Origin: Paraspadella gotoi
Lineage: Eukaryota; Chaetognatha
Reading direction: 5' to 3'
Length of the DNA: 64,000 nucleotides
Assembly (NCBI GenBank): GCA_051294375.1
Contig: CM119263.1
Coordinates: 11,381,894-11,445,893 of the forward strand
Part shown: positions 59,641-64,000 of the stretch, one piece after another
How positions within the stretch are numbered: position 1 is the stretch's first letter
Layout: every line of letters starts with the position of its first letter
Program-made: the position numbers and the translations under genes
Notes under the pieces: model-generated
What the model saw: the letters and a program-made list of their open reading frames with translations, nothing else
Told to the model about the DNA's origin: nothing
Databases searched by the model: none

Positions 59641-60319
59641 AGCTTAATTAATCTGTGCTGTAATAGAACCACCAGCAATGACAATAATAAAAATTCAAAT
59701 GATTATTGCAAGAAGAGTTCTTTCTTGAGTGCAGTTTGGATGTTGGGGAGAATCCGAGAGTTCTCTACACCAATGTTGACCGTCGATCCCTCCGTCGGTT
59801 CCTCTGTTCTGCAATCCTGGTCAATCTAAGGTTCGAAGGCAAATCGTCGCTGATTCTTCAGCAATTCTGAATAATTGTGAGGATACGAGCAATCACATCA
59901 CAGACCAACAGGTCCCGGCTATAGGTTCCATTCCGTTGCATGATATTGTTCGATCATCTACCAGCCTCCAAAATCACAACATGTCCCGACATTACAGTTT
60001 TGACATCAACAACAAACTGAAAACTCACAAATGTCTTCCGCGTCCAATAAAGAAAGACCGCGACTGAAGTGAAGATTGAGAAGATGAAGGCATCGCCGCA
60101 GCATCCTTATCCTTCATCCCGGCGACATAGAAGAGACTATTAGAAGAGACGAACGCACAATAAATCGTTTTTAGACTTTTTTTGAAAATCAGGACGAAAA
60201 CGAACAGTACAAGCCAAATTGATAAAAATGTTGACTTCGTCATGCAGGGCTCGTGCATGCTACTGTAGTGCTATGATGTTTTAACTATCCATGGTCACGT
60301 TTCTATTAATTTAATTCTC

Positions 60320-60430
60320 TCTTTCTTTCTTTCTTCTTTCCTTTCTTTCTTTCTTTTTTCTTTACTTTCTATCTTTTCGTTTTTCCCCTTTCTTTCTTTT
60401 TTCTTTCTTTCTATCTTTCTTTTTTCATTC
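60320..60430. repeat. (CTTT)n tract
   Basis: Imperfect CTTT repeats; another at 60858-60920. Confidence 0.9.
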
Positions 60431-61892
60431 TTTAACAATACTTATCTTTATAATAGAAATAAATATATAGGGCTTCAGAAAAATAAGAAAGACCACTTTA
60501 AACTTATATACTTATTTGCTGAGTTTGTTTAAATGTATTGTTACTTCCTTCCCACGACTCTCAACAACGAACACAGCCAAAATCAACCAATACATTGACA
60601 CTTTGTCAAGTACCTGGGCCTCTCGTTACGTTCGCTCCGTTCTTTCGGACTTAGCTGACTCGTTCTACTGAGACTTTGTCTCATCATCGTCCAGGGTGTT
60701 CATTGACCGGCCGCCATCGTCTCTTCTGCGCCATTTCTTACCTCGAATTATCTTTGTTACTTCAATGCGCGAATTCAGCACTTCGTCAGTCTAGAACTCA
60801 AAGACAGGGGGGGGGGGCCCAAGGTTTTCCTCCAGAACTATAGTTCAATACACCCCTTTTTTCTTTCTTTCTTTCTTTCTTTCTATTTTCTTTTTACCCC
60901 GTTTTCTTCTTTCTTTCGTTCATTTTTATTTTTTTCTATACAGGGAATTCAATCTGAAGTAATATCAAAAAAAAACTTGTAATATAATCAAAACGAAGAA
61001 ACGCATCGTACTTCATCCCTTCTAAATCATCACTTTTTTATCAAAATTACCCAATAATGCTACTTTCCTTTCGATATCTTTGCGCTAATCTTTTTCTCTC
61101 ATTAATAAAAATTTTCACATAGCAAGAAGAATATTACATTTTTAAAGTTAATTCTTTTTCTTCTTTCACAATACATGCGACCCGTTCACTTTTTAAACGG
61201 TTTTGAAAAGAGGGTGATTTTGTTAATTGTTACAAATGTATGCGCCTGTAAACCGGAACAAAATAATCAAAATTTAAAAAACAAACAACAGATTGGAATC
61301 AGCATAATGTCCCTCTTTCAACAACCCATTAATTTTTTAACATATGTTTAATTAGTAAGACAATGATATATTTTTAGAATTTTCAAGAAAATAATTTTTC
61401 GGTATTATAAAATAATTTTTTAAAATTTAACTTGTTTTTATTAAAACTGGTCCTTCTCAACGTATCATTTTGATACAAAAAGCGAATTAAATTACCCTTG
61501 CCAAACCTCCTTAAGAATACTCTTGAATTTTTCTTGAGTGATTTAATTTTTAAAACCAAAATTAATTAAAATAATTCAAAAAATGTGTATCCTACATCAG
61601 TGTATGTAGCCTCTCGCGGCAGTATATTATGCAGCAAAAATGATAGGACACTTCAATTAATTAACAACAGACAAGTAGAGCAATAATGTAAAGATAAAAT
61701 AAATTTGTGGTGCTGACGCAATTTTTTTGAATTTTTCAAAAATCCTTCAAACGGGCAACTAAACCTAACGTCTCCTGCATCTATTACTCAAAGCTGCACT
61801 ATTTCAACTCACTAGTTGAGACATATCCACTCCCTCCCACGATTTACTCGAGTAAAGCAACAAAAGTTACTGTAACTAGAACGCAACTACAT

Positions 61893-63336
61893 ATAATCAT
61901 GATCGTTTGAATAAGAAACAGGAACAAAATAAGGAGGAGAAAGCAAAGAAATCAAAAATGGCAAAATCAAAAAGTATTGCTTTGTGGCCGTAAGAGGAAA
62001 TTAGAAAAGACGAGAGAGAAAAAAAAGTGTGATTAAAAAAAGGGGACAGGAAGATGTGGTTTAATGGGTTGGTGGGAGTTACGCAGAAACACGAAAAAAA
62101 GTTAAGGACGGAAAACAACGGACTGTAGAAGTACATCGAGGGGAAAAGAACAGGAAATTAGGAAATAAAGGAAAGAGAAAGTGAAAAGAAAAAAATGAAA
62201 GAAATATTTCCAAAAAGGAAAGTGGGACATACATCACTACACTACCAATTTAAAAAAAAAAAGAGAAATATTGTGTTTTAAACTATTAAATCCATAATTT
62301 GCCGAAAATATTTTAAAAAAATTAATACAATATAACGGTCGGCAATATTAAATCTATACAAAATAATTCTCAAATATCAACTAAACTCGATTTATTTTTA
62401 AAACCTTTGCCTTGTCAGATTGTAATCTCTTTTTTCTCTCGGAGCCTAAATCACAATGATTCAATAATCTTAATTATGTATAGGTGCAAGTTAAAATTTT
62501 ATGGGAATAAAATGAACCGAAAAGGATAAGAAATAAAAGCAAAAAGAACGAACGAACATAAAGTTGGGTAGAAAAAGAAACGTGACGTCATTTGTTTTCC
62601 CAAACGAGTCACGTCACTTTGTCACGTTTGATTCGTTCATGCGAAGTCTTCGCTGAAGAGTCGACACTGGACGGATGAACTGAAAAGTGAGAAAGTGAAA
62701 CTCGGCGCTCGAGTGATTTCTCTTTCTGCTTAATTGAGCGAAAACAAATCAAATCGACATTAAAAGAAGCTATCCGCTGATCATCATTTTGATGAGAAAA
62801 CGAGACAAACGACGAGGAATACGAGGATAGTGAAGACCACAAAGATCGAATCAGCTCATCACAAATCCGTTTTGTTAAATTGAGAAAATATTTGGTATCT
62901 ATCGAAGAAAACATCATTTATAGGGAAGCCAGGTACTCTGGGAGTGAATAAACGGGACTGTGAGAGAGTCTTGATTGAAAGCTTGCAGGGACCTGCTATG
63001 TAATTATCTTGTAAGAGTGATGGAGGCCTTAAACCACCAAAGCCTGTCTAAAGTCAGGGGCAAGATAGCTTATTTATTAAATGAATGGATAATTTTTATA
63101 TTGGTTGTACCAATTTCATAAAAAGAACAAAGGAACGAAGGAACACCTAAATAGTTAAATATTTGCCTGAGATTTTGTCAAACACAAACGACGGTAAATT
63201 GAGGTTTGACTTTAATGAATAAATAATAAAATAACTACAATTCTCACAATTTTAACTCAACGAAAAGAAAAAAACAATTATAATTTTTTTTTTAAATCTT
63301 GAAGTCAAGTAAAGATTTTACACCAAACGTGAGATG
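61893..63336 (-). repeat. block D, inverted copy 1 (carries the short element)
   Basis: Reverse complement of 37980-39517; short element at 62911-63118 present, MITE absent. Starts right after the 6.18-kb insertion. Confidence 0.75.
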
Positions 63337-63346
63337 NNNNNNNNNN
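63337..63346. other. assembly gap (10 N)
   Basis: Sequence restarts inside the same block D after the gap, duplicating ~0.65 kb. Confidence 0.98.
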
Positions 63347-64000
63347 ATGAACCGAAAAGGATGAGAAATAAAAACAAAACGAACGAACATACAGTTGGGT
63401 AGAAAAAGAAACGAGGCGTCATTTGTTTTCCCAAAACGTGTCACGTCACTTTGTCACGTTGGATTCGGTCATGCGAAGTATTCGCTGAAGAGTCGACGCT
63501 GGACGGATGAACTGAAAAGTGAGAAAGTGAAACTCGGCGCTCGAGTGATTTCTCTTTCTGCTTAATTGAGCGAAAACAAATCAAATCGACATCAAAAGAA
63601 GCTATCCGCTGATCATCATTCTGATGAGAAAACGAGACAAACGACGAGGAATACGAGGATAGTGAAGACCACAACGATCGAATCAGCTCATCACAAATCC
63701 GTTTTGTTAAATTGAGAAAATATTTGGTATCTATCGAAGAAGACATAAAAAGAACAAAGGAAGGAAGGAACGCCTGAATAGTTAAATATTTGCCTGAGAT
63801 TTTGTCAAACACAAACGACGGTAAATTGAGGTTTGACTTTAATTAATAAATAATAAAATAACTACAATTCTCACATACATAATAATTTCAATTTTAACTC
63901 AACGAAAAGAAAAAACAATTATAATTTTTTTTAAAATCTTGAAGTAAAGTAAAGATTTTTCACCAAACGTGAGATGTTAACACCACAAAATTCATATACA
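63347..64000 (-). repeat. block D, inverted copy 2 (lacks the short element), into block C
   Basis: Repeats 62495-63336 without the short element and runs into the start of block C at 63960-64000. A 123-codon open frame on - is the antisense of a segment that drifts in frame between copies. Confidence 0.7.

Larger units (their letters stand above)
55690..61872. mobile_element. 6.18-kb insertion with ~0.8-kb inverted arms and TA duplication
   Basis: Absent from block D copies near 39470 and 41480, where GGGTAACTGAGAACG-like sequence is continuous. Here it is split as ...CGGGTA|CAG...CTG|TAACTAGAACG, giving a TA target duplication. Arms 55690-56480 and 61030-61872 are inverted and ~75-80% similar by eye (shared TTTGAGTAATAGAT, GTTAGGTTTA, GCCCGTTTGAAGGATTTTT). 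TA plus CAG termini fit the Tc1/mariner group, but I found no transposase; the interior holds other repeats. It could be a non-autonomous or composite element. Confidence 0.7.

Noticed and set aside
55690-61872. Transposase inside the 6.18-kb insertion
   Set aside because: Checked all listed open frames (largest 77 codons); none shows a DDE/D pattern or recognisable transposase sequence.
62609-63812. 102- and 123-codon minus-strand ORFs in block D
   Set aside because: The reading frame is not kept in the two plus-orientation copies, and no splice sites or protein similarity were seen.

Overview
The window is eukaryotic nuclear DNA. It has GT-AG introns, AATAAA signals, very long (GA)n/(CT)n microsatellites, MITE-like and SINE-like repeats, and one multi-exon gene combining CUB, LDL-receptor class A (LDLa) and transmembrane segments. 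That domain combination points to an animal. Candidate introns of about 47-50 bp and C-terminal FxNPxF-type signals fit a compact invertebrate genome. I cannot name the phylum from the sequence. The raw material looks like a long-read assembly with residual indel errors and 25-N, 10-N and about 185-N gaps.

Layout. Positions 1-18.4 kb appear mostly single copy. They hold several isolated exons found from splice sites and reading frames rather than from long ORFs: an acidic TM exon on - (2536-2756), candidate first exons on + in a CpG-rich stretch (5.8-6.13 kb), a 60-codon ORF on - (8791-8973), a two-exon gene end on + (9772-10040), a first exon on - (16385-16841) and an NNPY-bearing tail exon on + (17456-17731). 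Repeats fill the rest, including a MITE with an 8-bp target duplication and a repeat that ends in a perfect 40-bp palindrome. From 18.4 to 24.3 kb lies the best copy of the core locus. It contains two gene 3' ends (18466-18585 and 19871-20190), followed head to tail by the CUB/LDLa receptor: exon 1 at 21172-22277 and exon 2 at 24122-24286.

From 24.3 kb onward the window is largely the same locus again, in alternating orientation. A noisy inverted copy covers about 24.33-33.3 kb. A forward block with the receptor's last exon covers 33.9-36.96 kb. Downstream blocks C and D cover 37.1-41.4 kb. A complete inverted copy covers 41.5-51.3 kb, inverted C covers 51.3-52.2 kb, and a forward copy of the tail exons and downstream block covers 52.2-64.0 kb. 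Reading across copies, I infer the true order as: 18.4-24.3 kb, then the tail exon (best at 44878-45087 and 52244-52441), then the last exon (34563-34813), then D and C reversed. Copies differ by whole insertions: a 6.18-kb inverted-repeat element with a TA duplication, a 618-bp MITE, and a roughly 0.2-kb short element. At least two haplotypes therefore seem to be mixed. The alternating orientation itself is probably an assembly or fold-back artefact.

Biology. Assembled from its exons, the main gene would encode a type I membrane protein: signal peptide, long Ser-rich stalk, one CUB domain, one canonical LDLa module, one TM helix, a basic juxtamembrane segment and a tail with NPxF and FxNPxF motifs. 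This is the layout expected of an endocytic or cell-surface binding receptor. A second splice donor and a 33-codon in-frame exon suggest an alternative product that breaks the LDLa module.
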